Position numbers and translations under genes: made by a program
The notes under the pieces: model-generated
The model's input: only the letters and a program-made list of their open reading frames with translations
Databases searched by the model: none
What the model was told of the DNA's origin: nothing
NCBI GenBank assembly: GCA_009692205.1
Contig: SHZR01000017.1
Coordinates: 1 to 57,213 of the forward strand
DNA length: 57,213 bases
Source: Gemmatimonadota bacterium
GTDB lineage: Bacteria > Gemmatimonadota > Gemmatimonadetes > Longimicrobiales > Gaopeijiaceae
Direction: 5' to 3'
In this document: in pieces, positions 39,121-48,348 of the stretch
Position numbering within the stretch: position 1 is the first letter of the stretch
Layout of the letters: each line of letters begins with the position of its first letter

Positions 39121-39795
39121 TCATGAAGCCAGGTGGGCCAGGCTCTCCCTGAGCTCGGCGCGGGCGCGGTGGAGGTACGTCTTCACGGTGCCGAGCGGCA
39201 CGTCCATGATCTCGGCGATCTCTTCGTAGGCATGGCCCTCGACATGGCGTAGAAGGACGGCGGTCCGGTACTCGTCGCGCAGCCCGCCGATCGCTTGCTC
39301 GATCTGTCCGCCGAGCTCCTTGTGCTCCAGGTATTCGAGCGGACTCTCGTCCTGCGAGGCGACCACGAGCTCGGTGTGGCTGGCCTCCTCGGCGGTCGAC
39401 GCGTGGGGCGAGCCATGGATCGAGATCGTATCCAGTCGCCGTTTGCGCAGGTGATCGATCGTGTGGTTGTTCGCGATCTTGAGGATCCAGTTGCTGAACT
39501 TGTAGCTCGTCTTGTACGAGCCGATCGCGTTGAAGGCCCGCACGAACGCCTCCTGCGCGAGATCTTCCGCCTGGGTCCGGTCGCGGACCATCCGGTAGAT
39601 CAGCGAGAAGACTGGGCGCTCGTAGCGCGCGAGCAACTCGCGAAACGCCGGCTCGCGACCACGCGCGGCCATCGTCGCTAGCTCTCGGTCGTCGAGGGCC
39701 GCGTAGTCCGGAGCTGCCAGAGGTCTCTCGTCCTGCCGTGGGTGAGCCAGCCACCGGGCGGTGCCACGCGGGAGAGATGCCACGTTGGTACCCAT
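39121..39795 (-). CDS. ECF-type RNA polymerase sigma factor
   Basis: 224 aa from ATG 39795. Region 2 is LLARYERPVFSLIYRMVRDR, then TQAEDLAQEAFVRAFNAIGS and FSNWILKIANNHTIDHLRKR. Region 4 ends with HAYEEIAEIMDVPLGTVKTY and LHRARAELRESL. The length and the absence of region 1.1 fit the ECF group. It opens an operon with its zinc-finger anti-sigma and three envelope proteins, so the regulon is likely envelope-related. It is divergent from the methyltransferase gene across 139 bases. Confidence 0.93.
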   Translation of the reverse strand: MGTNVASLPRGTARWLAHPRQDERPLAAPDYAALDDRELATMAARGREPAFRELLARYERPVFSLIYRMVRDRTQAEDLAQEAFVRAFNAIGSYKTSYKFSNWILKIANNHTIDHLRKRRLDTISIHGSPHASTAEEASHTELVVASQDESPLEYLEHKELGGQIEQAIGGLRDEYRTAVLLRHVEGHAYEEIAEIMDVPLGTVKTYLHRARAELRESLAHLAS

Positions 39796-39934
39796 GTCCG
39801 CGGCCCTACGCGGGACGGGCTCCTCGGGTTTCGCCGGGCGGTTGAGGCCCCCTGCGGGTTCCCGTAGCTTCTGCCCACGTCGCCCGGCCACGCCCAGGTG
39901 CGCTTGAAAGCTATCCAGCCCACGGATCCGTGTC

Positions 39935-40663
39935 ATGCAATCCGCCCGCGACGCCGCGCCTAAGGAAGGAGCCGAGCGGGCGACGCAGGTCCGGACTCTC
40001 TTCTCGGAGATCGCGCCCCGGTACGACCTGCTGAACCACGTCCTCAGCCTCAACATCGATCGATTGTGGCGACGGGCGGCCGTGAAGCGGCTCGGGTGGG
40101 AGGGCAAACCGACCGGGACGTACCTCGATGCCTGCGCCGGGACGTACGACCTGGCGCTCGAGCTCGCGAGCCGGAGCGGCTTCGGCGGCCGGGTGATCGC
40201 GACGGACTTCGCGCACCCGATGTTGGTCGAGGGGGCGGGGAAGATCGCAGGTGCTCCCATCACCCCCGCGTGTGCCGACTCGCTGGTGCTGCCCTTCGGG
40301 GACGCCACGTTCGACGGCGCGATGGTGGCTTTCGGCGTCCGGAACCTCTCCGACGTACGCGCGGGCCTCGCGGAGCTGCGCCGGGTGCTCAAGCCGGGGG
40401 CTCGCCTCGTCGTCCTCGAGTTCACGACCCCGCCGAACCGCCTGGTGCGCGCGGGCTACCTCTTCTACTTCAAGCGCATCCTGCCCGTGGTCGGGCGGAT
40501 CGTCTCGGGGCACCCCTGGGCGTATACCTACCTGCCCGAGTCGGTGAGCGAGTTCCCAGGTCCGCGCGAGCTCGGAGGACTCTTCGAGAGCGTTGGCTTC
40601 CGCGACGTGGACTGGCGGCTGCTCACGGGAGGGATCGCGGCCATCCACTGGGGCGCGGCGTAA
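39935..40663 (+). CDS. menG: Demethylmenaquinone/ubiquinone C-methyltransferase
   Basis: 242 aa SAM-dependent methyltransferase. Motifs are APRYDLLNHVLSLNIDRLWR, YLDACAGTYDLALELA (SAM-binding glycine motif, here with ACAG), VIATDFAHPM, and VAFGVRNLSDVRAGLAELRR. The end, YTYLPESVSEFPGPREL, is characteristic of UbiE/MenG. Quinone type cannot be decided from this window, but menaquinone is more likely if the host is as inferred. The next gene starts 5 bases after the stop. Confidence 0.9.
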   Translation: MQSARDAAPKEGAERATQVRTLFSEIAPRYDLLNHVLSLNIDRLWRRAAVKRLGWEGKPTGTYLDACAGTYDLALELASRSGFGGRVIATDFAHPMLVEGAGKIAGAPITPACADSLVLPFGDATFDGAMVAFGVRNLSDVRAGLAELRRVLKPGARLVVLEFTTPPNRLVRAGYLFYFKRILPVVGRIVSGHPWAYTYLPESVSEFPGPRELGGLFESVGFRDVDWRLLTGGIAAIHWGAA

Positions 40664-40668
40664 TCGCA

Positions 40669-41382
40669 ATGAGGGTTCTCCGTGCCGCCGTCGTCGGGGA
40701 CTTCGACCGCGAGGCCGTGGCGCATCGCGCAAACGGTCCAGCGATCGAGCTCGCTGCCGGGGCTGCCGCCGTGCGTGTCGTTCCGACCTGGATCCCCACC
40801 GACACGATCGACCCCACAGCCCCCGACCTCGAGGCCTTCGACGGCGTGTGGTGCGTCCCGGTCACCCCGTACCGGAGCGCCGCGGGCGCCATCGCGGCGA
40901 TCCGGTACGCCAGAGAGCGCGGGGTACCGTTCCTCGGAACCTGCGGTGGCTTTCAGCACGCCGTGCTCAAGATCGCGGAGTCGCTGTGGGGGATCCAGCG
41001 GCCGGCGCACGCGGAGACCGATCCCGCATCGCCCGACCCGATCATTGCACCGTTGGCGTGCAGCCTCATCGAGCAGGGCGGGAAGGTACGGTTCGCGCCC
41101 GGTTCGAGGTTGGCCACCGCGTATGGCCGCCTGGAGTCGGACGAGGAGTACCACTGCTCCTACGGCTTGAGCCCGCGATGCCGACGGTTCCTCGAGGCCG
41201 GTCCGCTCAGGGCGACATCATGGGATGACGAAGGCGACGTACGGGGCGTCGAGCTCGAGGGGAACCAGTTCTTCGTGGGCACTCTCTTCCAGCCGGAGCG
41301 GGCCGCGCTTCGCGGCGAGGTTCCGCCGGTCGTCGCGGCCTTCGTCTCGGCCATGGCCTACGGAGCCAAGACAAGGAGATGA
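40669..41382 (+). CDS. Class I glutamine-amidotransferase-like protein, CTP-synthase C-terminus related, histidine lost
   Basis: 237 aa from ATG 40669. The fold follows the PyrG glutaminase domain: DGVWCVPVTPYRS, the nucleophile elbow GVPFLGTCGGFQHAVLKIAE with Cys92, EEYHCSYGLSP and the C-terminal FQPERAALRG. In active class I enzymes the last motif is HPE and its His completes the Cys-His-Glu triad; here it is Gln208. A family of stand-alone PyrG-C-terminus proteins is known, some with selenocysteine at the Cys position, and this looks like a cysteine member. It probably does not hydrolyse glutamine, and its activity is unknown. The start is 5 bases after menG; the end overlaps the next ATG by 4 bases. 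Confidence 0.72.
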   Translation: MRVLRAAVVGDFDREAVAHRANGPAIELAAGAAAVRVVPTWIPTDTIDPTAPDLEAFDGVWCVPVTPYRSAAGAIAAIRYARERGVPFLGTCGGFQHAVLKIAESLWGIQRPAHAETDPASPDPIIAPLACSLIEQGGKVRFAPGSRLATAYGRLESDEEYHCSYGLSPRCRRFLEAGPLRATSWDDEGDVRGVELEGNQFFVGTLFQPERAALRGEVPPVVAAFVSAMAYGAKTRR

Positions 41383-41900
41383 GGCCCTCCATTCGTCGCC
41401 TCCGGGCCGTCGGCGACGCGGAGCTCGACCAGCTCGCTGACCTACTGATCGACTGTGTGGAGGGCGGTGCGTCCGTGAGCTTCATGCTCCCGCTCACGCG
41501 CGTGCGGGCCACGGCCTTCTGGCTCGGTGTGGCGGAAGGAGTCGCTTCAGGCGCGCGCGTGTTGCTCGTGGCGGAGGACGACTCGGGCATCTGCGGCACG
41601 GTCCAGCTGATCCTCGATCTGCCGGAGAACCAGCCGCATCGTGCGGACCTCGCGAAGCTCCTGGTGCATCAGCGCGCCCGCCGGCAGGGCCTCGGCGAGG
41701 CCCTCACGCGGGCCGCGGAGGCGACCGCGCGCGACTGCGGCCGGACGCTGCTCGTGCTCGATGCCGTCACGGACGGCGCCGCTTCGCGTCTCTACGCCCG
41801 CCTCGGTTGGCAACGTGTCGGGGACATCCCGGGCTACGCGCTCTTCCCGGGAGGGGGGCTCTGCAGCACGACCGTCTTCTACCGGGACTGCGGCGCCTAA
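41379..41900 (+). CDS. GNAT-family N-acetyltransferase
   Basis: 173 aa from ATG 41379, in ATGA overlap with the preceding stop. The GNAT core is clear: VLLVAEDDSGICGTVQLILD, the acetyl-CoA site LLVHQRARRQGLGEALTRAA (Q/RxxGxG/A pattern) and RLYARLGWQRVGDIPGYALF. The acceptor is unknown. Translational coupling suggests a role connected with the amidotransferase-like protein. Confidence 0.88.
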   Translation: MRPSIRRLRAVGDAELDQLADLLIDCVEGGASVSFMLPLTRVRATAFWLGVAEGVASGARVLLVAEDDSGICGTVQLILDLPENQPHRADLAKLLVHQRARRQGLGEALTRAAEATARDCGRTLLVLDAVTDGAASRLYARLGWQRVGDIPGYALFPGGGLCSTTVFYRDCGA

Positions 41901-41919
41901 GACACGCGGATATCGCCGG

Positions 41920-43365
41920 TCAGTCGACCCGGATCACCGTCACGGGCCCCAGGCCGGCGAGTGCCTCGCGCCCGATCCGCTCGGGATCGCCGACGACCAT
42001 GATCGTCATCTCGTCGGGACGGACGTGGTCGGCGAACACGCGGCGCACCTCGTCCGGCGTGACCTCTTGGATGCGTCGCGCGTACACTTCGAGCCAGTCC
42101 TCGGGCCAGTCCTCGGCCAGATACAACATCATCCGTGACACGATCTGGCCGGGCGTCTCGAAGTTGAACGCGAATCCGTTCACCACCCGGTCCACGGCCG
42201 TGCGGATCTCCGCCTCGGTGGGCGGGGCGTCCCGCATCTCGCTCATGGTCTCGAGCATCAGCCGGATCGCGGGGACCGCGGCGTCGGGTCGCGTGCTGGT
42301 CGTCGCGCCCATGACTCCGTCGTAGCGCCTCGGCATCGTCCAGAGGGAGGACACGGCGTAGGTCCAACCTTGCTCGGTGCGGAGGCGTCCGATCAGACGG
42401 CTCGAGAAGCCGCCGCCCCCGAGGATCGAGTTGCCGATCGTCGCGGCGAAGTACGTGGGGTCGTCGGCGAGCCGCACCGACACCGGGTGCGCCATGACGA
42501 TGAACGCCTGATCGAGGTCGCGCTCGAGCAGGAAGACGCCCCCTCCGCGTCGGATGTTCGGCGCGGGCGCCTCGGGGAGCGCGCCGGGGCAGCGTGGGAG
42601 CGCGTCGACCAGCGCCTCCAGCCGGGGCCGGACCTCTTCCCAAGAGACGTCGCCGGTGACGCCGAGAATGAGGTTCTCGCGACACACGATGCGACGGTGC
42701 ATCTCGCGAAAGCGCTCGGGGGTGACCAATCCGGTCTCGAGATCGGTCGGGCTCATCTCCCATCCGACCGGGTGGTCGCCGTACATGAGTCGATTGAACT
42801 CGGTGTAGGAGAGATTCCCCGGATCGTCGGCGCGTCGGCGTGCGCCCTCGAGCTCGCGTCCCCGCCAGAGCTCGATCTCCTCGGGGTCGAAGCGCGGATG
42901 CGCGATGAGGTCGCTCCAGAGGTCGAGGGCCACGCCGAGGTGCTCGGTGACCGTGTTCAGCGAGATCGAGACGCTTCCCCCGCCGGTGGCGAACGACGCC
43001 TGCACCGAGTAGAACTCGAAGAGTTGATCCACCGAATCGGGGGCGAGCTCCGTCGTGCCGCCGGTACGGAGCAGCGCGGGGAGCCCCATCGCCGGGGCGT
43101 ACCACTCCCGCTCGAAGAGACCGTATCCGCCGCGGAAGCGTGCGTACACGTTCACGAGGGGGAGGGCTCGGTCCTCCAGGAGAAGCACGGTCACGCCGGA
43201 GAGGTCGTGTCGCTCCGGGACGGGTGGGACGAACTCGAGCGGCTCGAACTCGAGCGCCTCCACCGCCTGCCTGCCGCTCGGGACCTGGGCCGCGCCCGTC
43301 GAGGCCGCGAGCGCGAGCATCACGAGCGTCGCGGCCGTCGGCCGTGACATGCGCGCGCGGCTCAC
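41920..43365 (-). CDS. M16-family peptidase-like protein without the zinc motif
   Basis: 481 aa from GTG 43365, which overlaps the upstream stop (GTGA) and has a good GGAGG five bases before it. A signal peptide ends STGAA before Gln. The M16 fold is recognisable (LSYTEFNRLMYGDHPVGWEM, then IVCRENLILGVTGDVSWEEV and LGGGGFSSRLIGRLRTEQGW), but the HxxEH metal motif is absent at the N-terminal position. This matches the inactive subunit in paired M16 peptidases, where the other half supplies the catalytic site. The adjacent gene has an intact motif. Confidence 0.88.
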   Translation of the reverse strand: MSRARMSRPTAATLVMLALAASTGAAQVPSGRQAVEALEFEPLEFVPPVPERHDLSGVTVLLLEDRALPLVNVYARFRGGYGLFEREWYAPAMGLPALLRTGGTTELAPDSVDQLFEFYSVQASFATGGGSVSISLNTVTEHLGVALDLWSDLIAHPRFDPEEIELWRGRELEGARRRADDPGNLSYTEFNRLMYGDHPVGWEMSPTDLETGLVTPERFREMHRRIVCRENLILGVTGDVSWEEVRPRLEALVDALPRCPGALPEAPAPNIRRGGGVFLLERDLDQAFIVMAHPVSVRLADDPTYFAATIGNSILGGGGFSSRLIGRLRTEQGWTYAVSSLWTMPRRYDGVMGATTSTRPDAAVPAIRLMLETMSEMRDAPPTEAEIRTAVDRVVNGFAFNFETPGQIVSRMMLYLAEDWPEDWLEVYARRIQEVTPDEVRRVFADHVRPDEMTIMVVGDPERIGREALAGLGPVTVIRVD

Positions 43366-44852
43366 GGGCCCTCCCGGCGCACGAGGACCGCGACCGTGCG
43401 ATTCGAAGCGACGAGGTACTCGGCGGCGACGCGCCGCACGTCCTCCGCGCTCACCTCCCTCAGGCGGGCGGACAAGCGGAAGGTGGAGCGCCAGTCGCTC
43501 GTGAGCGACTCCGAGTCCGCGAGCTGGAAAGCCAGGCCCAGGTTCGACTCGATGCGCCGCACGTTGCCCGCCGCGATCTGATTGCGCACCCGCTCGAGCT
43601 CCGCGTCCGACGGACCCTCCGCCGCCAGGCGCGCGATCTCCTCGTAGATCGCGCTCTCGAGATCGTCGGTCGAGTGAGGGCTCCGGGGAACGGCATCGAC
43701 GAAGAAGAGCTGCGGGTAGCGTTCGCCCGGCCCCGTCGACGAGGACACGCCCGTGGCGGCGCGGTCGTCGGTGACCAGCCGGCGCTGGAGGCGCGACGTG
43801 CGCCCGCCCGTGAGCAGGGCGCCCAGGATGCCGAGCGCCGGCGCGTCTGCATGAAAGGAGGAGGGCACGTGCCACGCGATGCGGAGCCGCGGCTCGGCGT
43901 CCCATTCGATGGTGATGCGTCGCTCACCGAGCTGGCGAGGCTCCTCGGCCAACACCTGCGGCGGAGACTCGCCGCGGGCGACGCGCTCGAAGTACCGTCG
44001 CGCCCACGCCTCGATCTCGTCGGGATCGATGTCGCCGACAATCGCGACCACGGCGTTGTCGGGGCCGTAGAAGCGACGGTAGTACGATTCGACGTCCCGA
44101 CGGCTGAGCGTTTCGAGGTCGCTCATGTAGCCGATCACCGGTACGCCATAGGGGTGTACCGTGAACGCGGCGCTCAGGTGCTCCTCGAAAAGCCGGCCCG
44201 CAGGGCTCGAGTCGATGCGCAGGCGCCTCTCGTCGGTGACGATGCTGCGCTCCGTGTAGTACTCGCGGAAGACGGGATCGCTCATGCGATCGGCCTCCAG
44301 CGCGAACCACAGCTCCGCTCGGTTGGCCGGCAGTTCGACGAAGTAGGTCGTGGCGTCGTTCGAAGTCGTCGCGTTGAGGCCCCGCGCGCCGGCCTCCGTC
44401 AGGATGCGATCGAGCTCGTTCGGCACGACGTACGCGCGCGCAGTGTCCTCCAACTCGCCGATGCGGCGCCCCAGTGCGGCGGAGAGGGTGGAGTCACCGG
44501 CCGCCCGGGCGACCAGCAGTGTATCGTGCAGCGCGTCCATGTGCGCGAAGAGCGCGCGCTCGGCGGCGATGTCGCGCGTGCCGATCGTCGAGGTGCCCTT
44601 GAAGAGCATGTGCTCGAGCAGGTGTGCGATGCCGGTGGTACCGAGGTGCTCGTTGACGCCTCCGACCCCGAAGCGCGTCACGAACGAGATGGTCGGGGCT
44701 CCGCTCCTGGGGAGGATGAGGAACCGCATGCCGTTCCCGAGCGTGACTTCCCGGACCGGCAGGCGCTCTCCTGGCGACTCCTGCGCGGCGAGGGTGCCGG
44801 CGGGCGCGATGAGCGCGAGCGCGGCCAGAAGCGACCGGTGTGCGGACCGCAT
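43362..44852 (-). CDS. M16-family zinc peptidase, catalytic
   Basis: 496 aa from ATG 44852. The signal peptide ends GTLAA before Gln24. The inverted zinc motif HLLEH is at residues 77-81, with the distal glutamate in LWFALEADRMSDP. The protein is periplasmic or surface-exposed by its signal. It overlaps the inactive partner gene by 4 bases, so a 1:1 complex is likely. Substrates of bacterial M16 pairs are mostly unknown peptides. Confidence 0.9.
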   Translation of the reverse strand: MRSAHRSLLAALALIAPAGTLAAQESPGERLPVREVTLGNGMRFLILPRSGAPTISFVTRFGVGGVNEHLGTTGIAHLLEHMLFKGTSTIGTRDIAAERALFAHMDALHDTLLVARAAGDSTLSAALGRRIGELEDTARAYVVPNELDRILTEAGARGLNATTSNDATTYFVELPANRAELWFALEADRMSDPVFREYYTERSIVTDERRLRIDSSPAGRLFEEHLSAAFTVHPYGVPVIGYMSDLETLSRRDVESYYRRFYGPDNAVVAIVGDIDPDEIEAWARRYFERVARGESPPQVLAEEPRQLGERRITIEWDAEPRLRIAWHVPSSFHADAPALGILGALLTGGRTSRLQRRLVTDDRAATGVSSSTGPGERYPQLFFVDAVPRSPHSTDDLESAIYEEIARLAAEGPSDAELERVRNQIAAGNVRRIESNLGLAFQLADSESLTSDWRSTFRLSARLREVSAEDVRRVAAEYLVASNRTVAVLVRREGP

Positions 44853-44871
44853 GCTGATAGGGTGCGCGCCC

Positions 44872-45702
44872 CTAATCAAGCGGCTGACACCCGGGGCAGA
44901 AGAACGCGGAGCGCCCGCCGAAGACGATGCGGCGGACCTCGCTCCCGCACCGGCCGCACGGCTCGCCGTCGCGTCCGTAGACGAGGAGACGAGGCGCGTA
45001 GCGGCCCGGCTCTCCCTCCGCGGTTCGATAGTCACGTAGCGTCGTCCCTCCGGCGTCGATCGCGGCTTGGAGCACCCGGCGGATGCCCCGGTGGAGCGCC
45101 TGCGCGCCCTTCCGGTCGACGGTCCGAGCCTGTTGCTCGGGGTGGATCCCTGCAAGATGGAGCGCCTCGTTCGCGTAGATGTTCCCGACTCCGGCCACCT
45201 TCCGTTGGTCGAGCAGCCAGGAGCGGATGGGTGAGCGCGACGCGGCGAGCGAGGCGTGCAGCCCCTCGGCTGTGAACGAAGGCCCGAGTGGTTCGGGGCC
45301 CATCCACTCGGAGCGCAGGTGCCACTCGCCCCCGGTCAGACACTCGACCGTGCCGAAGCGCCGCGTGTCGTCGAAGACGAGCGCGCCGCCCCCCTGGAAG
45401 CGGAACCGCACGGCGGGGTGCGAGCTGTCGGGGGGTGCGGGACCGTCGTCGAGGGAGGGAAGAAGGCGTCCGGTCATGCCGAGGTTCACCGCCACCACGC
45501 GATCCTCGTCGAGCCGGATGATGACGTTCTTCCCGCGCCGCTCCACACCGAGCACGGTCCGGCCACGCACCCTGTCCGCAAACCGGCGCCTCGGCTGCCG
45601 CAGCACGTCCGCGTGAATCACCTCAGTGGCTCGAATCGTTCGGCCTAGGATGGCAGGGCGGAGCCCCCGGACGATCGTCTCGGCCTCGGGTAGCTCCGGC
45701 AC
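44872..45702 (-). CDS. mutM: Formamidopyrimidine-DNA glycosylase
   Basis: 276 aa, standard length, from a GTG start. PELPEAETIVRGLRPAILGR gives the N-terminal proline nucleophile and catalytic Glu. LDQRKVAGVGNIYANEALHL is the helix-two-turns-helix. The C-terminal zinc finger is complete (CGRCGSEVRRI, then FFCPGCQPLD). It removes oxidised purines such as 8-oxoguanine and nicks the strand. It shares the minus strand with ybjQ and purD. Confidence 0.96.
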   Translation of the reverse strand: MPELPEAETIVRGLRPAILGRTIRATEVIHADVLRQPRRRFADRVRGRTVLGVERRGKNVIIRLDEDRVVAVNLGMTGRLLPSLDDGPAPPDSSHPAVRFRFQGGGALVFDDTRRFGTVECLTGGEWHLRSEWMGPEPLGPSFTAEGLHASLAASRSPIRSWLLDQRKVAGVGNIYANEALHLAGIHPEQQARTVDRKGAQALHRGIRRVLQAAIDAGGTTLRDYRTAEGEPGRYAPRLLVYGRDGEPCGRCGSEVRRIVFGGRSAFFCPGCQPLD

Positions 45703-45706
45703 GACG

Positions 45707-46027
45707 TCAGCCGAGCTTTACGGCGGTACCGGCCGAAGTGACCATGAGCATGCTGCCGCGCCTTCCGACCACCTCGTAGTCGAGGTCGACGCCGAGCACC
45801 GCGTCCGCACCGAGGTTGGCGGCTTGCGTGGCCATCTCGTGGAGCGCGTCCTGGCGGGCGCCGCGGAGCGCGTCCTCGTAACTCTTCGCCCGCCCGCCCA
45901 CGATGTCGCGCACGCCGGCGAAGATGTCGCTGAAGATGTGCGCCCCCACGATGGCCTCACCCATGACGATGCCGAGGTACTCCTGCACGGGCCGGCCCTC
46001 GATCGAGGGGGGCGTCGTGATGATCAT
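45707..46027 (-). CDS. YbjQ/UPF0145-family protein (DUF74)
   Basis: 106 aa. The family pattern is clear: [60 protein letters not shown] and [16 protein letters not shown]. These proteins form pentamers of unknown function, sometimes annotated as heavy-metal binding. The start overlaps the purD stop by 4 bases, so it is coexpressed with a purine gene. Confidence 0.9.
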   Translation of the reverse strand: MIITTPPSIEGRPVQEYLGIVMGEAIVGAHIFSDIFAGVRDIVGGRAKSYEDALRGARQDALHEMATQAANLGADAVLGVDLDYEVVGRRGSMLMVTSAGTAVKLG

Positions 46028-47310
46028 GCTTTCTTCTCCAGGCGGGCTCTCTCCCGCCAGCCGATGTCCATGCGATGGTACGCGCCTTCGAAGGAGATAC
46101 GCGCGGCGGCATCCCGACTTTCATCGGCGGCCACCGAGAAGGAGTCGGCCAGCGCCGTGACGGCCAGCACGCGCCCTCCCGACGTGACGAGATCCGCGCC
46201 CCTTTGCTCCGTGCCCGCGTGGAACACCATGAGGTTGTCCGTCTCGAGCGAGTCTGGAATCCGAATCGTCTTCCCGTTCTGGTAGCCGCCCGGGTAGCCG
46301 CCCGCCGCCACGACCGTCGTGACCGCGGCGCCCGCTCGCTGACGGACCCGGCGGCCCGCGAGTGACCCTCCCTCGGCGACCGTGGCCAACAACTCCAGGA
46401 GCGACGAGTCGAGCATGGGAAGGACGACCTGCGTCTCGGGATCGCCGAAGCGGCAGTTGAACTCGACGACTTTGATGCCGTCGCGGGTCAGCATCAAACC
46501 GGCATACAGAAGCCCCTTGAACGGACTCCCGTCGGCGGCGAGTGCGGCGAGCGTCGGCTGAAACACGGTCGTGCGTGCCCGCTCGATCAGGTCGGGCGTA
46601 GCGAGGGAGACGGGGGCGTAGGCGCCCATCCCGCCGGTGTTGGGTCCGGTGTCGCCGTCGCCGATTCGTTTGTGGTCCTGCGCGGACACCAGCATGACGC
46701 AATGCGCGCCGTCCGTCACGGCGAAGACCGAGATCTCCTCGCCCTCCATGTGCTCCTCGATCACGACCTCGCGGCCGGCCTCGCCGAACTGGAGGGCACC
46801 GAGCATGGAGCGGACGGCGTCGAGCGCTTCGGCCTCGGTCGGGCACACCACCGCGCCCTTGCCGGCTGCGAGCCCGGAAGCCTTCACGACGATCGGCGCG
46901 CCACGCTCCCGCACGTACGCCTCTGCGCCCTCGAGGTTCGAGAACGTCCGATACTCGGCCGTCGGCACCCCGGCGCCGCGCATCAGGTCCTTCGCGTACG
47001 CTTTGCTCGCCTCGATCCTCGCGGCGGCCTTGCTCGGCCCGAACACCGGGAGCCCCTTGGCCTCGAAGCGGTCGACGATGCCCGCGGCCAACGGGGCTTC
47101 GGGGCCGATCACCGTCAGGTCGATCCGGTGTGCTGCCGCCCATCCAGCCAGCGCCTCGACGTCGCCGGGTGCGAGGGCGACCGGCTCACAGAGCGCCGCC
47201 ATTCCACCGTTCGGGCGCGTTGCGAAGAACTCTGCCGAGGGCGCGTCGCGTCTCAGCTTCCAGAGGAGCGCGTGCTCCCTGCCGCCGTTTCCCACGATCA
47301 GGATTCGCAT
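46024..47310 (-). CDS. purD: Phosphoribosylamine-glycine ligase
   Basis: 428 aa ATP-grasp enzyme of purine synthesis, joining glycine to phosphoribosylamine. [20 protein letters not shown] starts it. ATP-grasp motifs are [37 protein letters not shown], and [18 protein letters not shown]. It is intact and of normal length. It stands 43 bases downstream of the M48 gene, and ybjQ follows. Confidence 0.96.
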   Translation of the reverse strand: MRILIVGNGGREHALLWKLRRDAPSAEFFATRPNGGMAALCEPVALAPGDVEALAGWAAAHRIDLTVIGPEAPLAAGIVDRFEAKGLPVFGPSKAAARIEASKAYAKDLMRGAGVPTAEYRTFSNLEGAEAYVRERGAPIVVKASGLAAGKGAVVCPTEAEALDAVRSMLGALQFGEAGREVVIEEHMEGEEISVFAVTDGAHCVMLVSAQDHKRIGDGDTGPNTGGMGAYAPVSLATPDLIERARTTVFQPTLAALAADGSPFKGLLYAGLMLTRDGIKVVEFNCRFGDPETQVVLPMLDSSLLELLATVAEGGSLAGRRVRQRAGAAVTTVVAAGGYPGGYQNGKTIRIPDSLETDNLMVFHAGTEQRGADLVTSGGRVLAVTALADSFSVAADESRDAAARISFEGAYHRMDIGWRERARLEKKA

Positions 47311-47352
47311 GCGGCAGACTTTACCGACGCGAGCCGGAAAGGGAAGGCGCTC

Positions 47353-48348
47353 CTACTTCTTGAACCCGCCCATCAAGTCGGAGCCCATGCGCTTCGCCGC
47401 GTCCGCGATGTCGTCCATGAAGTCCTTGGCGCCCTCGGCATAGGCCTGTGCCGCGGCCCGGAGGTCGTCCTGCAGCGCCGGGTCGGCTTCACCCCGCCGC
47501 GGGTACTCGCCGCGGATGATGCGGTCGTAGTCCCCGCCTTCGATCCAGGTCCGCAGTTCGCTCACGCGGAGTACGTAGAACGGATGGGTCCTGGCCATGA
47601 GGTTGAGCACCTTGAAGACCTGGTCCACGACGTCCCCGCTCTGCTTGTACTCCTCGGCCTGCACGATGAACTCCTGGAGACTCGTGTCCTTCGAGCTCCC
47701 GCCGCCGGCCATCTTGAGCATGGTGCGCATCACGACCTCGGGGTCCTGAACGGTCAGGAGCCCGGCTCGGTCGCAGGAGAGTTCGGACTTCCGCTCCCAC
47801 TCGCGCGACGCCACGAGCACCGCCCGCGCCGCGAGCCCCACGATGGGGAAGCCCATCTCCGCGAGGTTGATGAGGATGACCATCATCGTTCGGTAGAGGA
47901 CGTGGCCGCTCAGGATGTGGCCGATCTCGTGACCCAGGATGTACTCGAGCTCGTCGTCGTCGACGAGCGCGACGGTTCCGGAATTGAGGATGATGAAAGG
48001 CTGCTCCATGCCGTAGGCGCCCGCGTTCACCATGGGCGTCTGCGTGATGTAGAGCGGGTACTCCTCGGGCGCGTCGAGCGTCTTGAGCGCCTGCTTGTAG
48101 ACCTTGTAGACGTTGCCGAACTGGTTCGGGCCCACCTTGACCGCGTTCGCCTGGAACGCGAGCCGGATCGCCCTCTCCGTGAGGAAGCCGAAGATCTTAC
48201 GGAGCACAGCGTCGAAGACCGGAATCCGCCGGAGCGCCTGGAGCGCCGCTTTGTCGGCCGGATGCTCCCACGAGCTGGAAGCGATGTCGGTGAGGACGCG
48301 CCGCGCGCGTGCGCTCCCCTGATGGGTCCCTGCCTGTTCGTCCGCCAT
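47353..48348 (-). CDS. M48-family zinc metalloprotease
   Basis: 331 aa. The zinc motif is HEIGHILSGH, in which HExxH carries the catalytic Glu, with the third ligand Glu in the WERKSELSCDRAGLL helix. A hydrophobic segment (VILINLAEMGFPIVGLAARA) lies between them. Unlike HtpX there is no N-terminal pair of membrane helices, so it resembles the soluble M48 proteins often annotated in Gemmatimonadota-like genomes. A divergent promoter region of 198 bases separates it from the c-heme/copper gene. Confidence 0.85.
   Translation of the reverse strand: MADEQAGTHQGSARARRVLTDIASSSWEHPADKAALQALRRIPVFDAVLRKIFGFLTERAIRLAFQANAVKVGPNQFGNVYKVYKQALKTLDAPEEYPLYITQTPMVNAGAYGMEQPFIILNSGTVALVDDDELEYILGHEIGHILSGHVLYRTMMVILINLAEMGFPIVGLAARAVLVASREWERKSELSCDRAGLLTVQDPEVVMRTMLKMAGGGSSKDTSLQEFIVQAEEYKQSGDVVDQVFKVLNLMARTHPFYVLRVSELRTWIEGGDYDRIIRGEYPRRGEADPALQDDLRAAAQAYAEGAKDFMDDIADAAKRMGSDLMGGFKK

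Noticed and set aside
39796-39934. ECF autoregulatory promoter upstream of the sigma gene (GGAAC at 39858-39862 on the minus strand)
   Set aside because: The -35-like GGAAC is good, but no convincing -10 lies at the 16-17 base spacing.
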